Origin: Rhodococcus opacus B4
GTDB lineage: Bacteria; Actinomycetota; Actinomycetes; Mycobacteriales; Mycobacteriaceae
Length of the DNA stretch: 64,000 nt
Direction of reading: 5' to 3'
NCBI RefSeq assembly: GCF_000010805.1
Contig: NC_012522.1
Span: 5,642,001 to 5,706,000 of the forward strand
The stretch's first letter is position 1; each line of letters opens with the position of its first letter. Under the pieces are notes generated by a model. That model did no database searches, had not been told where the DNA came from, and saw nothing but the letters and a program-made list of their open reading frames with translations. Below, piece by piece: positions 32,220-41,670 of this stretch. A program made the translations under genes and the position numbers.

Positions 32220-33801
32220 AAGGCCGGAGGCCCTCGTCGGTCAGTTCCAGCCACCGGGTGACGCCGATGTCGTGAAGGAACTGCCGGTCGTGGCTGACCA
32301 CGATCAAGGCGCCGCGGTAGCTGCGGAGCGCCTGCGTGAGGTGCGCGAGGCTCGGCAGGTCGAGGTTGTTCGTCGGCTCGTCCATCAGCAGCAGTCGCGG
32401 GGCGGGCTCGGCCAGCAGGATGGTCGCGAGGGCGGCCCGCAACCGTTCCCCGCCCGACAGTGCCGACGCGAGAACATCGGAATCGTTGCCCCGGAACAGG
32501 AACCGGGCGAGCTGGGCGCGGATCTGTTCCTGCGACGCGTGCGGCGCCGCCGCAGCCACGTTCTCGGCGACCGTCAGTGACTCGTCGAACACGTCGAGTC
32601 GCTGCGGCAGGGCCTTGAACGGTACCCGCGGTCCCGCCGCCACGACGGCGTCGAGCAGGGTCGTCTTCCCGACGCCGTTGCGTCCGACGAGGGCGATCCG
32701 CTCGGGACCGACCACGTCCAGCGACACCTGCTGTCCGCTGCGCAGGCTCAGGTCCCGGACGGAGACCACCTCCTGACCCGAGTACACCTCCGTGGCGGGC
32801 AGATCGATGCGCACCTCACGGTCGTCCCGCAGGGCACTCTCGGCTTCCGTCAACGATTCCCGTGCCTCGTCGACCTTCGCGATGTGATTGTTCCGCAGCT
32901 TTCCCGCGGACTCCTGCGCCTGCCGCTTCCGCAGTCCCATCACGATCTTCGGTTCGCGCTTGTTCTCGAACATCTTCTGCCCGTACCGCTTACGACGGTC
33001 GATCTTGATCCGGGCCTCGACGAGTTCGCGCTTCTGCTTCTGCACGTCGCTGCGGGCGTCGCGCACCGCGGCTCGCGCGGTCTCCTGCTCCGCCTCGACG
33101 ATCTCCTGGTACGCACTGAAGTTCCCGCCGAACATGCGGATCTCGCCGCCGCGCAGTTCCGCGATGGACGTCATGAGGTCGAGCAGGGCGCGGTCGTGGC
33201 TGACCACCAGCAGCGTGCCCGGAAACTGTTGCACCACCTCGTAGAGCTTGCTGCGGGACGCGCCGTCGAGGTTGTTGGTGGGCTCGTCGAGGAGTAACAC
33301 TTCCGGTTCCGTCAACAGTTGAGCGGTGAGGCCGAGCAGTACGGTCTCACCACCCGACAGGGTGCCGACGGTGCGGTCGAGGTCGGACGTGCTGCCGAGC
33401 ACCCGCTCGAGACCGAGCCGGTGCAGCGTCGAGACCGCTCGCTCCTCGATGTCCCAGCGGCCGGTCGCGGCATCGAAATCCTCTGGCGTGCCGTCGCCGG
33501 ACTCGATGCGGTGCAACGCCGCCCGAAGATCGTCGATGCCGAGGATCCGGTCGATCGTCAGCGTGGGGTCGAGCGTGATGTCCTGCGGCAGGTACGCGAC
33601 CTCGCCCTGCGCCGTCACCGACCCGCGGTCGGGGCGCAGGCGCCCGGCGATCAGCCGGAGCAGCGTGGATTTTCCGGAACCGTTGAGACCGACCAGGCCG
33701 GTGCGTCCGGGGCCGAAGACGGCGTCGAGGCCGTCGAAGACGGGTTCGCCGTCGGGCCAGGTGAACGTGAGGTCGGACAGGGACAGATATGACTGGGCCA
33801 T
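32203..33801 (-). CDS. ABC-F family ATPase
   Basis: 532 residues, two ABC domains on one chain and no membrane segments: Walker A GLNGSGKST and GRNGVGKTT, signatures LSGGE and LSGGERLRAALA, Walker B VLLLDEPTNNLD and LLLMDEPTNNLD. Between them is the ABC-F linker, here with a long Lys/Arg coiled coil (KQKRELVEARIKIDRRKRYGQK). ABC-F proteins bind the ribosomal E site and affect translation or antibiotic resistance; subfamily is not clear. The last five residues and stop come from palindrome copy G. Confidence 0.92.
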   Translation of the reverse strand: MAQSYLSLSDLTFTWPDGEPVFDGLDAVFGPGRTGLVGLNGSGKSTLLRLIAGRLRPDRGSVTAQGEVAYLPQDITLDPTLTIDRILGIDDLRAALHRIESGDGTPEDFDAATGRWDIEERAVSTLHRLGLERVLGSTSDLDRTVGTLSGGETVLLGLTAQLLTEPEVLLLDEPTNNLDGASRSKLYEVVQQFPGTLLVVSHDRALLDLMTSIAELRGGEIRMFGGNFSAYQEIVEAEQETARAAVRDARSDVQKQKRELVEARIKIDRRKRYGQKMFENKREPKIVMGLRKRQAQESAGKLRNNHIAKVDEARESLTEAESALRDDREVRIDLPATEVYSGQEVVSVRDLSLRSGQQVSLDVVGPERIALVGRNGVGKTTLLDAVVAAGPRVPFKALPQRLDVFDESLTVAENVAAAAPHASQEQIRAQLARFLFRGNDSDVLASALSGGERLRAALATILLAEPAPRLLLMDEPTNNLDLPSLAHLTQALRSYRGALIVVSHDRQFLHDIGVTRWLELTDEGLRPCAPFG

Positions 33802-33942
33802 GGGGTACTCCCGAGGTGTGTGCGGATGAAGACTCGCGTAACTACCTCGTCAGGAGCAATGGACCGTTCCCCTCTGTCTCACGCGCCCGGTGCGCATCGG
33901 TGACGTTCACGATAGGACGCCGCCGATGCCCGCGCAATCGAA

Positions 33943-34509
33943 TTAGATCTGGGGACCGTCGGCCCTGAGTTCGTCCACCTTCGCCATGGCCTCGCGCAGT
34001 TCCGCCAGCCATTGTTCGCTGTGCTGGCCCGCCAGGCGCACCGTCCACATCAGCGCGTCCGACCGCGACCGCGCCACGCCGGCGTCGACGAGCGTGTCGA
34101 GAACCTTCCGTTCGGGTTGGCGGAGCCGGGTCATGACCGGAACCGCGAGGTGGGTGAACAGCGTCTTGTGGTCGTCGAGGCTGACGCCCCACGCGACCTT
34201 GCGCCCGTAGCGCCGCTCGGCCTCGTCCGCGATCCGCATCCGATCGCCCCGGGTCGTTTCGCGGAACCGCGAGATGCGCCCGTCGATCGCGGCCTCGGAA
34301 CCGGACTCGGCGGACTCGACGGGCGGCAACTCGCCGACCACCACGATCTCCTCCCGGTCGACCTCGACGGTCGCGGGGCCGGTGAACCAGTCGTCCGGAA
34401 GTCGGCCGGCGAACCACTCGGCCGCGTCGCTCGCGTCGGGGACATCCGCCTGCTGCCATCCACCGGGGCGGCCGAAGCGACGGGGGCCCGGACCTTGTGC
34501 GTTTCTCAT
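33943..34509 (-). CDS. Conserved actinobacterial hypothetical protein
   Basis: 188 residues; start chosen at the ATG 5 bases after AGGAGG. The N-terminus is basic and low in complexity (MRNAQGPGPRRFGRPGG). A middle region has EVDREEIVVVGELPPVE; the C-terminal half is helical, with LDTLVDAGVARSRSDALMWTVRL, which resembles a ribbon-helix-helix or DNA-binding helix pair. No named family recognised. It is separate from its neighbours by 141 and ~94 bases. A nucleic-acid-associated role is a guess. Confidence 0.6.
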   Translation of the reverse strand: MRNAQGPGPRRFGRPGGWQQADVPDASDAAEWFAGRLPDDWFTGPATVEVDREEIVVVGELPPVESAESGSEAAIDGRISRFRETTRGDRMRIADEAERRYGRKVAWGVSLDDHKTLFTHLAVPVMTRLRQPERKVLDTLVDAGVARSRSDALMWTVRLAGQHSEQWLAELREAMAKVDELRADGPQI

Positions 34510-34603
34510 GGCGTCCTCCTGGGAGCCGGGTGCCGCCATCACCGTGATGCAGCACTGATTACATGATTACACCGATTATTCGAAGCGCGCCACCACGTCA
34601 GGC

Positions 34604-36412
34604 ATGATCGAGTCCGTGCGCACCTCAACCGTTCGTCACAGCCCCATCCGTCCCACCCCCACCCGGAAGGCCACCGCCGGAATCGCTGTCCTCGCGACGG
34701 TGCTCTCCGCCTGCGGACTCTTCGGGCCGGACCAACCCGACACCGTGTCGCAACAGTTCGCCGACGCCCTGAACAGCGACGACGTGCAGGCTGCCGCCGC
34801 ACTCACCACCGACCCGGCCGCCGCCACCGCCGCGATCACCGCCATGTACGACGGGCTCGGAAACCAGGACGGCACGTACACCCGCACCGACGTGCAGGAG
34901 TCGGGCGAAAACGGCGGAACGTTCACGATGGACGTGTCGTGGCCGTTCGCCCCGGGGCAGGAATGGAAGTACAGCACCACCGGCAACGCCACCAAGGAAG
35001 GCGACGACTGGAAGATCGTCTGGGACCCGGCCGTGCTCGCACCCGGACTCACCGACGACACCACCGTCCGCTACACCACCACGACGGGCACCCCGCCGAA
35101 GGTCCTCGCCGCGGGTGGCGCCCCGATCCTCGAGCAACAGGTCGTCACGCTCGTCAACCTCGACCAGGGCGCCGACACCGCGGCGGTCGCGTCGTTGCTG
35201 TCGCCCGTCGCGCCGACCATCACCGCGGCCTCGCTCCAGCAGGATCTGGCCGGCGCCCAGGGCAAGCCGGTCACGGCCATCTCGTTGCGCGCCGAGGACC
35301 TGGCACCGATCGAACCGCAGTTGCGGCAACTGGCCGGCGTCACGCTCGCCCCGCAGACCAGGCTGCTCAGCACGGACAAGGCGCTGGCCTCGCCCACCCT
35401 GGCGGGGCTCGGCGACCTGTGGCAGCAGGGGCAGGACGCGTCCGCGGGCTGGGCGGTGCAACTGGTCGGGCAGGACGGCTCGGCGAAGAGCGTCGCCGGG
35501 GAACAGGGTCCCGATGCCCCCGACATCGCGACGACCCTCGACCTCCCGATGCAGATGGCCGCAGAGCGGGCGCTCGCCGACGTGCCGCAGCAGGCCGCGA
35601 TCGTCGCCCTGCGACCCTCCACGGGTGAGGTGCTCGCGGTCGCGCAGAACGCCCCGGCCGACGCGCTCGGCCCGATCGCGCTCACCGGCCTGTACCCGCC
35701 GGGGTCGACGTTCAAGACGGTGACGACGTCCGCCGCGCTGCAGGCCGGTGCCGCCACCCCGGACACCGTCCTGCCCTGCCCCGGCACCGAGAACATCGAG
35801 GGCAGGCAGATCCCCAACGACGACAACTTCGACCTCGGCGCGGTCCCGCTGCACACCGCGTTCGCCCGTTCCTGCAACACCACCATGGGACGGCTCGCGG
35901 TCGGGCTGCCGCCCGACGCCCTGCAGAAGGCCGCGCTGCAGTTCGGGCTCGGCGTCGACTACGTCACGCCCGGACTGACCACCGTCACCGGCAACGTGCC
36001 GATCGCCGACAGTCCCGCCGCCCGGGTCGAGTCCGCGATCGGGCAGGGGCAGGTCACCGCGTCGCCGTTCGGCATGGCTATGGTGGCCGCATCGATCGCG
36101 GACGGTTCCACGCCGGCGCCGATGATCGTGCAGGGACAACGCGGGACCGCCGACAAGGCGGCGCCCGCCGTCCCCGCGAACGTCACCGCCGACATCCGGA
36201 CGATGATGCGTGAAACTGTGACGGGAGGTACCGCGACTGCGCTGCAGGACATTCCGGGGCTGCTCGGTAAAACGGGCACGGCCGAGTCCGGAAGTGGTCC
36301 CGCTCACGGCTGGTTCGTCGGAATCAAGGACGACCTAGCATTTGCGGTCTTTGTTGCAACAGGTGACAGTTCGGCCCCTGCGGTGCAGGCTGCGGGGCGT
36401 TTTCTTCGCTAA
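34604..36412 (+). CDS. Penicillin-binding lipoprotein, catalytically intact (PbpLipo/Rv2864c-like)
   Basis: 602 residues. A short basic N-terminus and VLATVLSAC lipobox (Cys37) make it a lipoprotein. An NTF2-like MecA_N domain (~45-165) and dimerisation region precede the transpeptidase domain. All three active-site motifs are present: S368-T-F-K371, S423-C-N425 and K556-T-G. It cross-links peptidoglycan and belongs to the class B group that in mycobacteria includes PbpLipo. A GTG at 34616, 7 bases after CATGAT, is an alternative start. Directly downstream is a paralogue lacking these motifs. Confidence 0.9.
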   Translation: MIESVRTSTVRHSPIRPTPTRKATAGIAVLATVLSACGLFGPDQPDTVSQQFADALNSDDVQAAAALTTDPAAATAAITAMYDGLGNQDGTYTRTDVQESGENGGTFTMDVSWPFAPGQEWKYSTTGNATKEGDDWKIVWDPAVLAPGLTDDTTVRYTTTTGTPPKVLAAGGAPILEQQVVTLVNLDQGADTAAVASLLSPVAPTITAASLQQDLAGAQGKPVTAISLRAEDLAPIEPQLRQLAGVTLAPQTRLLSTDKALASPTLAGLGDLWQQGQDASAGWAVQLVGQDGSAKSVAGEQGPDAPDIATTLDLPMQMAAERALADVPQQAAIVALRPSTGEVLAVAQNAPADALGPIALTGLYPPGSTFKTVTTSAALQAGAATPDTVLPCPGTENIEGRQIPNDDNFDLGAVPLHTAFARSCNTTMGRLAVGLPPDALQKAALQFGLGVDYVTPGLTTVTGNVPIADSPAARVESAIGQGQVTASPFGMAMVAASIADGSTPAPMIVQGQRGTADKAAPAVPANVTADIRTMMRETVTGGTATALQDIPGLLGKTGTAESGSGPAHGWFVGIKDDLAFAVFVATGDSSAPAVQAAGRFLR

Positions 36413-36508
36413 ACCCGTTCACGCGTTGCTGTTCGGGGATAAGTTGTGGCTCAACCGTAACTCCTTCGTAGGCAAATGGTGCTTGTTACGCATGTGACTG
36501 AAAGCAAG

Positions 36509-38188
36509 ATGGTGGACATGGGGAATGGACGATCGCTTGGCCGCCGTAACCGATATGTGATCGCCCTGACGTCGGCAGTCGTTCTGGCCGTGATTCTGGC
36601 GTCGTGCGTGCTGTCGAAAGAGGAGGCGACCGCGGAATCGGTCGTCGACGATTTCGTCAACGCGCTCAACGAGGGCGACGCCGCTGCCGCTGCAGCGCAG
36701 ACCTCCTATCCCAACGCCGCCGAGACGGCGATACAGCAGATGTTCGACGGCCTCCACCCCGAGGACGCCGAGTTCGACGTCACCCAGTTCATGGATCTCG
36801 GCTCGGATTCCGGCTTCTTCACCGTCGGTGCCGCTTGGCACTTCGGTGAGGGCAAGGATTGGACCTACCAGGTTCAGGGCGGCGTGCGGAACCTGTCCGT
36901 CGGCTGGCGCATCTCCTGGGATCCGTCAATCCTCGCGCCCGACCTCGGCAACGGCCGCGTCGTCCGCTACGACCGGACGGACGCCGCACCGCCGCGAGTC
37001 TTCGACGCACTCGGCGGGCTGCTCATGAACGAGCAGACCATCAACTCGGTCACCCTCGATCCCGCGACGATGCCCGATCCGGTGGCGACCACCCGGCGTC
37101 TCGCGGAGGTCCTCGAGCCGGTGGCTCCCCTCGTGACGGCCGACTCGATGATGGCCGAGATGGCCGAGAAGCCCGGCCAGCAGGTCACCGCCGTGCTGCT
37201 GCGCGACCAGGACTGGCAATTCCTCGAGGAGGACCTCGCGATCCCCGGCGTAATCACCATCAAGACGCCGAAACTCATCACGTCGGATCGGCGCATCACG
37301 ACGCCGCTGCTGGATCCGCTGCGCAAGGTGTGGCAGGCCAACCGGGACGCGACGGCCGGCTGGGCCGTCCACCTCGTCGACCCCGACGGCACGCTCATCC
37401 CGCAGGCGGGTTTCCAGGGCCCGCCCGGACCGGACATCGTCGCGACGATGGACTCCCACCTGCAGCTGGCGGCCGAGGAGGCCGTGGTCAGCGTCGGAAC
37501 TCCCGCGGCGATCGTCGCGATCCAGCCGTCCTCCGGCGCCGTCCTGGCCGCCGCGCAGAACAACCAGGCGATGGAGCAGGGGCCGATCGCGTTCCAGGGT
37601 CTCTACAACGCCGGATCGAACCTCGACCTGGTGAAGAAGGCCGCCGGACTGCAGAAGGGCGTCGACCCGTCCTCGCTGTCGATCGAGGACATCGAGAAGG
37701 CGGGCAATCAGCTCGGGCTCGGCATGAACTACAAGATCCCGGGCCTCGACCATCAGACCGCCGTCTTCACCGCCGACCAGTCGGGCATGAACCAGGTGAT
37801 GAACCGTAAGGACAGCGACCTGCCCGCCGTCACGCCGTTCGGGATGGCCATGCTGGCCGCGTCGATCGCACGGGGCAGCGCGCCGGCACCGATGATCGTC
37901 CAGGGACAGCCGGGCACCACCGACGTGGCCGCTCAGCCGCTTCCGGCGAACGTCAACGACCAGTTGCGGGGCATGATGCGCGACAACGTGGTGCGGGGCG
38001 GTGCGTCGTTCCTCAACGGCTACCCGGACCTCATGGGCATGAACGGCGCGAGCGGCGACGACCGCTGGTTCTACGGCTCACGCGGCGACCTGGCCTTCGC
38101 GGTCTTCGTCGCCGACGCCGACGGTGGCGACCGCGCGATCAAGATGACCGACATGCTCTTCCGTGAGATGGCGAAGCCGGCGAACTGA
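36509..38188 (+). CDS. Catalytically dead paralogue of the penicillin-binding lipoprotein
   Basis: 559 residues from the ATG at 36509 (another at 36476 is possible). It aligns with the preceding PBP throughout: lipobox VILASC (Cys33), MecA_N-like domain, then GPIAFQGLYNAGSN against GPIALTGLYPPGST. But the SxxK serine/lysine site reads S-N-L-D, so the general-base Lys is an Asp. About 47 residues containing the SxN motif are absent, and KTG reads M-N-G. It cannot be a transpeptidase. The frame is open and codon use is normal, so it appears selected, perhaps as a regulator or scaffold for the active partner 96 bases upstream. Confidence 0.85.
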   Translation: MVDMGNGRSLGRRNRYVIALTSAVVLAVILASCVLSKEEATAESVVDDFVNALNEGDAAAAAAQTSYPNAAETAIQQMFDGLHPEDAEFDVTQFMDLGSDSGFFTVGAAWHFGEGKDWTYQVQGGVRNLSVGWRISWDPSILAPDLGNGRVVRYDRTDAAPPRVFDALGGLLMNEQTINSVTLDPATMPDPVATTRRLAEVLEPVAPLVTADSMMAEMAEKPGQQVTAVLLRDQDWQFLEEDLAIPGVITIKTPKLITSDRRITTPLLDPLRKVWQANRDATAGWAVHLVDPDGTLIPQAGFQGPPGPDIVATMDSHLQLAAEEAVVSVGTPAAIVAIQPSSGAVLAAAQNNQAMEQGPIAFQGLYNAGSNLDLVKKAAGLQKGVDPSSLSIEDIEKAGNQLGLGMNYKIPGLDHQTAVFTADQSGMNQVMNRKDSDLPAVTPFGMAMLAASIARGSAPAPMIVQGQPGTTDVAAQPLPANVNDQLRGMMRDNVVRGGASFLNGYPDLMGMNGASGDDRWFYGSRGDLAFAVFVADADGGDRAIKMTDMLFREMAKPAN

Positions 38189-38243
38189 GGGCGCGGACCC
38201 GTCGTTCTGAGGGAGTAAGTGAGCAAGGGTAAGTTTCTACCTT

Positions 38244-38981
38244 GTGTCCCTGCTTGATATCGGTCTTCTCGTCGTAGCGGGGTTCTTCGCAGGACTGGTC
38301 GGATTCGTCACCGGCCTGGCGTCCATCGTGTCGTATCCCGCGCTCCTCGCGGTCGGTCTGCCGCCCGTGACCGCCAATGTGACCAATACGGTCGCGATGG
38401 TGGCGGTCGGCGTCGGCGCGCTGTCCAACTCGACGCGGGAGGTCGCCGACACCGGTGCCAAGCTGTGGCGGTGGGCGCTGTACTCCGCGGCGGGCGGCCT
38501 GGTCGGCGCGGGAATCCTGCTGCTGGCGCCCGCGGGGTCGTTCGAGGCGATCGTCCCGTTCATGGTTGCGTTCGCCGCGCTGGCGCTGCTGCTGCAACCA
38601 CGCCTGCGTGCGCTGGCGGGCGGGCGGGACATGCCCCGCACCTACTCGGTGTCGCTGTTCGTCGTCGCCATCTACGGCGGGTATTTCGGTGCCGGCGCCG
38701 GCGTGATCTTCCTGGCGATCGCCCTGATCCTCACGTCGGAGAAGATCTGGCGCGCCACGATCCTGAAGAGCTTCCTCCTCGGCGTCGCGAACCTGGTCGC
38801 CGCGATCGGGTTCGCGGCCTTCGGCCCCGTCCACTGGGGCGCCGCCGCCGCGATGGCGATCGGCGCCCTGGCCGGTGGATGGTGCGGCCCGCCCGTCGTC
38901 AGGCGGATACCGCCGTCCATCCTGCGCGTCGTCATCGCGATGGCGGGATTCGGCTTGGCCGTGTGGTTGTGGGTGCGCTGA
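38244..38981 (+). CDS. TSUP (TauE/SafE) family membrane transporter
   Basis: 245 residues, about eight hydrophobic segments, with the duplicated TSUP pattern: GLVGFVTGLASIVSYPALLAVGLPPVTANVTNTVAM and later GGYFGAGAGVIFLAIALIL. These proteins move sulfite, sulfonates or other small sulfur/organic anions. The GTG start lies 8 bases after TAAGTT, so the mRNA may be leaderless. It converges with the POT transporter gene, 21 bases between stops. Confidence 0.85.
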   Translation: MSLLDIGLLVVAGFFAGLVGFVTGLASIVSYPALLAVGLPPVTANVTNTVAMVAVGVGALSNSTREVADTGAKLWRWALYSAAGGLVGAGILLLAPAGSFEAIVPFMVAFAALALLLQPRLRALAGGRDMPRTYSVSLFVVAIYGGYFGAGAGVIFLAIALILTSEKIWRATILKSFLLGVANLVAAIGFAAFGPVHWGAAAAMAIGALAGGWCGPPVVRRIPPSILRVVIAMAGFGLAVWLWVR

Positions 38982-39002
38982 GACCGTTTCGCAGCGCAGC
39001 GG

Positions 39003-40475
39003 TCAGTGCACGCCCTTCATCAGACGCTTGATCCACGGTGCCCCGATGGCGAGGAGCACGCCCACGGCGATCGAGCCGAGCCCGACCGCGGTGAAGTACG
39101 GGACCTCGTTGTTCTCGTCGTAGTAGCCGGCCAGCGTGCCCGCCATCGCGGTGCCCAGCGCGACGGACAGGAAGAACAACGCCACCATCTGGGTGTGGAA
39201 CGCCTCGGGCGCCAGTTTGGTCGAGAGCGACAGGCCGACCGGCGACAGCAGCAGTTCCGCGAACGTGAACAGCAGGAGGATGCCGGCCAGACCCAGCAGC
39301 GGTGCGCTGTTGGCGCCGCCACCCGACATCGGGATGAACGCCAGGAACGCGATACCCATGATGATCGTGCCGGCCGCGAACTTGATCGGCGACGACGGCT
39401 GACGGGAGCCGAGCTTCGTCCACGCGGCGGCGAACACACCCGCGAAGATGATGATGAAGACCGGGTTGATGGACTGCACCCACGACGGCGGGAAGTCCCA
39501 GCCGAACAGGTTGCGGTCGAGTCGCTTGTCCGAGTACACGGCCACGGTGGTGAACTGCTGCTGGAACAGTGACCAGAACACCGCGCTGGCGATGAACATC
39601 GGAATGAACGCGTAGACGCGGCTGCGCTCGACCGACGTGATGCGGCTACTCGTCAGCATGATCGCGAAGTAGCCGATCGCCGCGACGATGGTGAGACCGA
39701 CGACGATGTCCGACATGTTGGCGGCGGTGATCACCCCGGTGAGCGACAGTGCGGCGATCACGATCACCGCGCCGGCGCCGATCGCGATCCACTTGGTGCG
39801 CTGGTCGCGGGGGAGCGGGTTGGTCGGCTCGGCGCCGACACCCCGGAGGTGCTTGCGGCCGAGCGTGTACTGGATCAGTCCGAGCGCCATCCCGATCGCG
39901 GCGAGCGCGAAGCCCGCATGGAAGCCGATGGCGTCCTGCGCCCAGCCCGTCAGCAGCGGGCCGACCAGGGCGCCCAGGTTGATACCCATGTAGAAGATGG
40001 AGAATCCGGCGTCGCGGCGCTCGTCCTGCTCGTCGTAGAGATCGCCGACCAGGGACGTGGCGTTGGCCTTGAGCCCACCGCTGCCGAACGCGACACAGAC
40101 CAGGCCGATGCCCACTCCCCACAGGCCCGGAAACACCGCCAGCGCGATGTGGCCGAGCATGACGAGGATGGCGCTGTAGAACAGCGTGCGTTCGGAGCCC
40201 AGGAGCCGGTCCGCGACCCACGCTCCCAGGATGGTGGACAGATACACCGTGCCGCCGTAGGCGCCGACGATGCTGGTCGCGGACGATTCGGCGATTCCCA
40301 GACCGCCGTCGGCGGCCGAATAGTAGAGGTAATAGATCAGGATGCCCTGCATCCCGTAGAAGGAGAATCGCTCCCACATCTCGACGCCGAACAGGTTCGC
40401 CAGGGCGAACGGCTGGCCGAAGAAACCGCGGTCGGACCGCTTCTCGTCCCGGGCCGGATCGATGGTGTCACTCAT
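39003..40475 (-). CDS. POT/PTR2 proton-dependent oligopeptide transporter
   Basis: 490 residues, 12-14 membrane segments. The first helix has the family ExxER signature in GVEMWERFSFYGMQGILIYYL, followed by GAYGGTVYLSTILGAWVADRLLG and FSIFYMGINLGALVGPLLTG, the PTR2 signatures. It should import di/tripeptides using protons; the charged ExxER couples transport. Start ATG at 40475 has no alternative nearby of better quality. It stands alone. Confidence 0.92.
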   Translation of the reverse strand: MSDTIDPARDEKRSDRGFFGQPFALANLFGVEMWERFSFYGMQGILIYYLYYSAADGGLGIAESSATSIVGAYGGTVYLSTILGAWVADRLLGSERTLFYSAILVMLGHIALAVFPGLWGVGIGLVCVAFGSGGLKANATSLVGDLYDEQDERRDAGFSIFYMGINLGALVGPLLTGWAQDAIGFHAGFALAAIGMALGLIQYTLGRKHLRGVGAEPTNPLPRDQRTKWIAIGAGAVIVIAALSLTGVITAANMSDIVVGLTIVAAIGYFAIMLTSSRITSVERSRVYAFIPMFIASAVFWSLFQQQFTTVAVYSDKRLDRNLFGWDFPPSWVQSINPVFIIIFAGVFAAAWTKLGSRQPSSPIKFAAGTIIMGIAFLAFIPMSGGGANSAPLLGLAGILLLFTFAELLLSPVGLSLSTKLAPEAFHTQMVALFFLSVALGTAMAGTLAGYYDENNEVPYFTAVGLGSIAVGVLLAIGAPWIKRLMKGVH

Positions 40476-40533
40476 GGGAAAACTGTCCCACCTCGAGCGG
40501 AAGTTCGTGTGCCGTCGGGGCGATTCGCTGTGA

Positions 40534-40911
40534 TCAGGTGGTGGCGCGGGCCTTCGTCACGATCCTCGCGACGGCACGCCAGCCGAGGAGGAACACGGCG
40601 AGAACGGTGCCCGCCACGATGACGAAACTGAACGCCGTGCCCTGGCCGCTCACCACGCGCAGCACCATGCCCACCACGAGCGTCGACAACCACACCACGA
40701 TGCCCGTCGGGACGATGAGGAACGCGTCGAACTTGTCGCGGTAGAGCGCGACGGTCGCGAGCCAGCCGACGGCCAGACCGGACAGGAACGGCCAGGCCGT
40801 GGTCGCGAGGCCCGTCAGGGCGTTGGCTTCGTCGTGACTGCGACGGCCGATGGCGCAGAACACGATGACGAGGACGACGTCCAGGGCGAGCGCGGGGAGG
40901 TACTTCTTCAC
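40534..40911 (-). CDS. DUF3054 family membrane protein
   Basis: 125 residues with four hydrophobic segments. LALDVVLVIVFCAIGRRSHDE in the first helix and GLATTAWPFLSGLAVGW match the DUF3054 actinobacterial family, with the Asp and RRSH motif conserved. Function unknown. It lies 59 bases upstream of POT start, on the same strand, and 92 bases after the TetR gene's terminator hairpin region. Confidence 0.82.
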   Translation of the reverse strand: MKKYLPALALDVVLVIVFCAIGRRSHDEANALTGLATTAWPFLSGLAVGWLATVALYRDKFDAFLIVPTGIVVWLSTLVVGMVLRVVSGQGTAFSFVIVAGTVLAVFLLGWRAVARIVTKARATT

Positions 40912-40970
40912 ACGGCCAGCCTAGAGGTGGTGCCGTCGCGGCGTTCCGGCCGATCGGTTCAGCGCCCCGG

Positions 40971-41016
40971 CACGTGAGCGGCAAAGCGTGTCCGGGGACG
41001 CCTTCTCACTCACGTG
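40971..41016. terminator. Hairpin at the 3' end of the TetR gene
   Basis: CACGTGAG (40971-40978) pairs with CTCACGTG (41009-41016); the 30-base interior forms further partial stems (AAGCGTGTCC with GGACGCCTT). The TetR stop codon falls in the right arm region. Confidence 0.5.
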
Positions 41017-41584
41017 GGGGGAGGCAGGCGCGCGCGGCGGCGAGGACGGTGGCCCCGGCCGCGTCGAGCGGTTCGGTGCTGCGGAGTGCGCGGGCGAGGA
41101 CGAACGCGCCCTCCAGGCTGGTGACGAACCCGAGGATCAGGCGCCGCGCATCGGTCTCGCCGAACCCGCGGGCGCGCAACAGCGCGCTGCCGGAGTCGAT
41201 CCAGCTCGTGAACACGTCCGCCGTGGCGACCCGGAGCACCTCGTTGGTGCTCGCGACCTCGAGCGCGATCGTGGCGATGGGGCAGGCGTCCGCGTAATCG
41301 GTGGCCACCAAGGTCTCGCCGGCCAGCCGGAACCCGACCTCGATCCCCTCGAGAATGTCGGGATGCGCGTCGAGGATGGAGAACACCAGCCGCGCGTACT
41401 CCTCGCCCGACGTGCGGATGACCTCCTCGCCGAGCTGCTGCTTTCCGCCCGGGAAGAAGTGATAGATCGACCCGAACGGGGCGCGGGCCTCCGTCGCGAC
41501 CTGCTTGAGTCCCGTCCCGGTGTAGCCGTTGCGGCGGAAGAGGCCGCTGCTGGTGCCGAGGATCCGGGCCTTGGTGTCGTTCAC
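41006..41584 (-). CDS. TetR-family regulator
   Basis: 192 residues. N-terminal helix-turn-helix: TKARILGTSSGLFRRNGYTGTGLKQVATEARAPFGSIYHFFPGGKQQL, the classic TetR DNA-binding block. Ligand domain follows, with CPIATIALE and a basic C-terminus. GTG start at 41584 behind GGAGGCAGGACA. It is divergent from the dehalogenase-like hydrolase gene (86 bases), the usual arrangement for a repressor and its target. Ligand unknown. Confidence 0.9.
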   Translation of the reverse strand: MNDTKARILGTSSGLFRRNGYTGTGLKQVATEARAPFGSIYHFFPGGKQQLGEEVIRTSGEEYARLVFSILDAHPDILEGIEVGFRLAGETLVATDYADACPIATIALEVASTNEVLRVATADVFTSWIDSGSALLRARGFGETDARRLILGFVTSLEGAFVLARALRSTEPLDAAGATVLAAARACLPPRE

Positions 41585-41640
41585 TGTCCTGCCTCCGACC
41601 ATTGCGCTCGGTGCGCACCCCATCGTAACCTCGTTCACAG

Positions 41641-41652
41641 TAGAACGATCTA
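41641..41652. promoter_or_regulatory. Candidate TetR operator
   Basis: TAGAACGATCTA is a near-palindrome (TAGA/TCTA arms, 4-base centre) in the 86-base gap between divergent TetR and hydrolase genes. The spacing and location suit a TetR operator; only one copy is seen. Confidence 0.4.
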
Positions 41653-41670
41653 TCAAATGGAGTGAGTGCC

